NCBI GenBank assembly: GCA_023261405.1 | Contig: JAHFOZ010000087.1 | Location: 1-13,803 of the forward strand | From: Planctomycetota bacterium | GTDB lineage: Bacteria > Planctomycetota > MHYJ01 > JACPRB01 | Length of the DNA: 13,803 nt | Direction: 5' to 3' | The notes under the pieces: model-generated | The model's input: the letters and a program-made list of their open reading frames with translations, nothing else | Told to the model about the DNA's origin: nothing | The model's database searches: none | Made by a program: the position numbers and the translations under genes | Shown here: in pieces, positions 13,150 to 13,803 of the stretch | How positions within the stretch are numbered: position 1 is the stretch's first letter | Layout of the letters: each line of letters starts with the position of its first letter

Positions 13150-13803
13150 ATGATTCACGCGATCCTCATCCTGGCGCTGGCGACGACGGCCGACGACAAG
13201 GAAGCCTCCGAAGCCATCGAGCGCTTCAACGCCGCCTACAAGAACCCCTCGCCCGAAGCGCGCGCCACGGCCGTCGCCGAGCTGGGCAAGACGCCGCACG
13301 AGAAGACGATGAAGAAGATCATCCCCTTCCTCACGGCCGACGACAAGAAGGTGCGCATGGCGGCGGCGAAAGCGCTCGCCGGCTACGCCGACTACAAGAA
13401 GCAGGTGACCCCGTTCCTCATCGCCGCCCTGGGCCAGAACCAGAAGGAGATCGATGTCCTGAAGGAGCTCTACCTGGCCCTGGGCAAAGTGGGCGACGAC
13501 TCGGCGCTCGGCCCGATCCACAGGACGTTCGAGGAAAAGGACGCGAACGTCGTCAAGGCGGGGCTCGCGGCCGCCGGCGAGTTCCGAAACGTCACCTCGA
13601 TCGACCTCATCGTCGAGCTCATGAAGAAACTCCAGAAGTGGCAGAAGTCCGGCGGGGATACCGCGGGCACCGCCCTTCCCGGCGGTGACGACGCCCGCAA
13701 GAAGCTCGCCGAGGCGGTCCTGCCCGACACCATCAAGGCGATGCAGGCCATCACCAAGGAGAAGTGGAGCACCGCCGAGGAGTGGGGGATCTGGTGGACC
13801 AAG
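13150..13803 (+). CDS. exported HEAT-like repeat protein (3' end outside window)
   Basis: 218 codons are visible with no stop before the window ends. The start ATG has GGAGGG 5 nt upstream (13139-13144). The N-terminus I-H-A-I-L-I-L-A-L-A-T-T-A/D-D looks like a very short signal peptide. HEAT-like units follow (for example A-V-A-E-L-G-K-T-P, then K-V-R-M-A-A-A-K-A-L-A-G-Y, then V-V-K-A-G-L-A-A-A-G-E-F). The visible end T-A-E-E-W-G-I-W-W-T-K aligns with the C-terminal W-x-x-W-W module of the preceding protein, with A-M-Q-A-I-T beside A-L-E-K-I-S, so the two are related and the protein is probably near its end. The function is unknown. The neighbour order suggests joint expression. Confidence 0.8.
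   Translation, partial: MIHAILILALATTADDKEASEAIERFNAAYKNPSPEARATAVAELGKTPHEKTMKKIIPFLTADDKKVRMAAAKALAGYADYKKQVTPFLIAALGQNQKEIDVLKELYLALGKVGDDSALGPIHRTFEEKDANVVKAGLAAAGEFRNVTSIDLIVELMKKLQKWQKSGGDTAGTALPGGDDARKKLAEAVLPDTIKAMQAITKEKWSTAEEWGIWWTK

Noticed and set aside
11424..13521. Two minus-strand open frames opposite the secreted-protein genes
   Set aside because: The plus strand has signal peptides, ribosome sites and repeat domains; the minus frames are low-complexity Arg/Leu/Val-rich.

Overview
The window is a strongly G+C-rich bacterial chromosome segment. Several traits point, with moderate to low confidence, to the Planctomycetota or a related uncultured lineage. They are a run of small secreted proteins of the type common there: a TPR protein with a 'KVDGAWM ... 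RGFVKLEGKW' segment, and two HEAT-like proteins ending in a W-x-x-W-W motif. A MoxR-DUF58 membrane cluster and few clear Shine-Dalgarno sites fit as well. No rRNA, tRNA, CRISPR array or transposase was seen.

Layout. (1) Positions 1-1510: a minus-strand pair, rsmE (16S rRNA m3U1498 methyltransferase) followed with a 4-nt overlap by a PAP2-type membrane phosphatase or phosphotransferase. This pair probably converges on a plus-strand gene whose last codons end at 21, with a perfect 15-bp-arm palindrome at the junction. (2) Positions 1511-1678: a divergent intergenic region with CAAT words at 7-8 nt spacing on both sides of a C10G10 core. The predicted -10 boxes lie 7-8 nt from the start codons of rsmE and moxR, so both messages may be leaderless. 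(3) Positions 1679-5021: a tightly coupled plus-strand cluster of a MoxR AAA+ ATPase, a DUF58 protein, and a polytopic membrane protein with a C-terminal DUF4129-like domain. The last gene is broken by a +1 shift at a G5 run, and it looks like a TgpA-type protein lacking its transglutaminase core. (4) Positions 5022-5196: an aborted 10-codon ORF (TAG-ATG junction) and the control region of the next operon. (5) Positions 5197-11292: PadR regulator, outer-membrane efflux lipoprotein, membrane fusion protein and HME-RND pump, all overlapping or nearly so, forming one tripartite efflux operon. (6) Positions 11293-13803: a good TATAAT promoter followed by three exported proteins (TPR/coiled-coil, HEAT-like with a Gly/Val insert, HEAT-like), the last running off the window.

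How the genes work together. In MoxR-DUF58-TgpA clusters the ATPase is thought to act as a chaperone on the membrane or periplasmic partners. Here the third partner is reduced and frameshifted, and what may be the next gene start is cut short just before the efflux operon, so the efflux operon may have been inserted into the older cluster. The PadR protein is the obvious candidate to control the pump. The pump lacks the methionine relay of CusA/CusB, so its substrate is probably not Cu(I)/Ag(I) and may not be a metal. The three secreted proteins appear to be a separate unit of unknown function.
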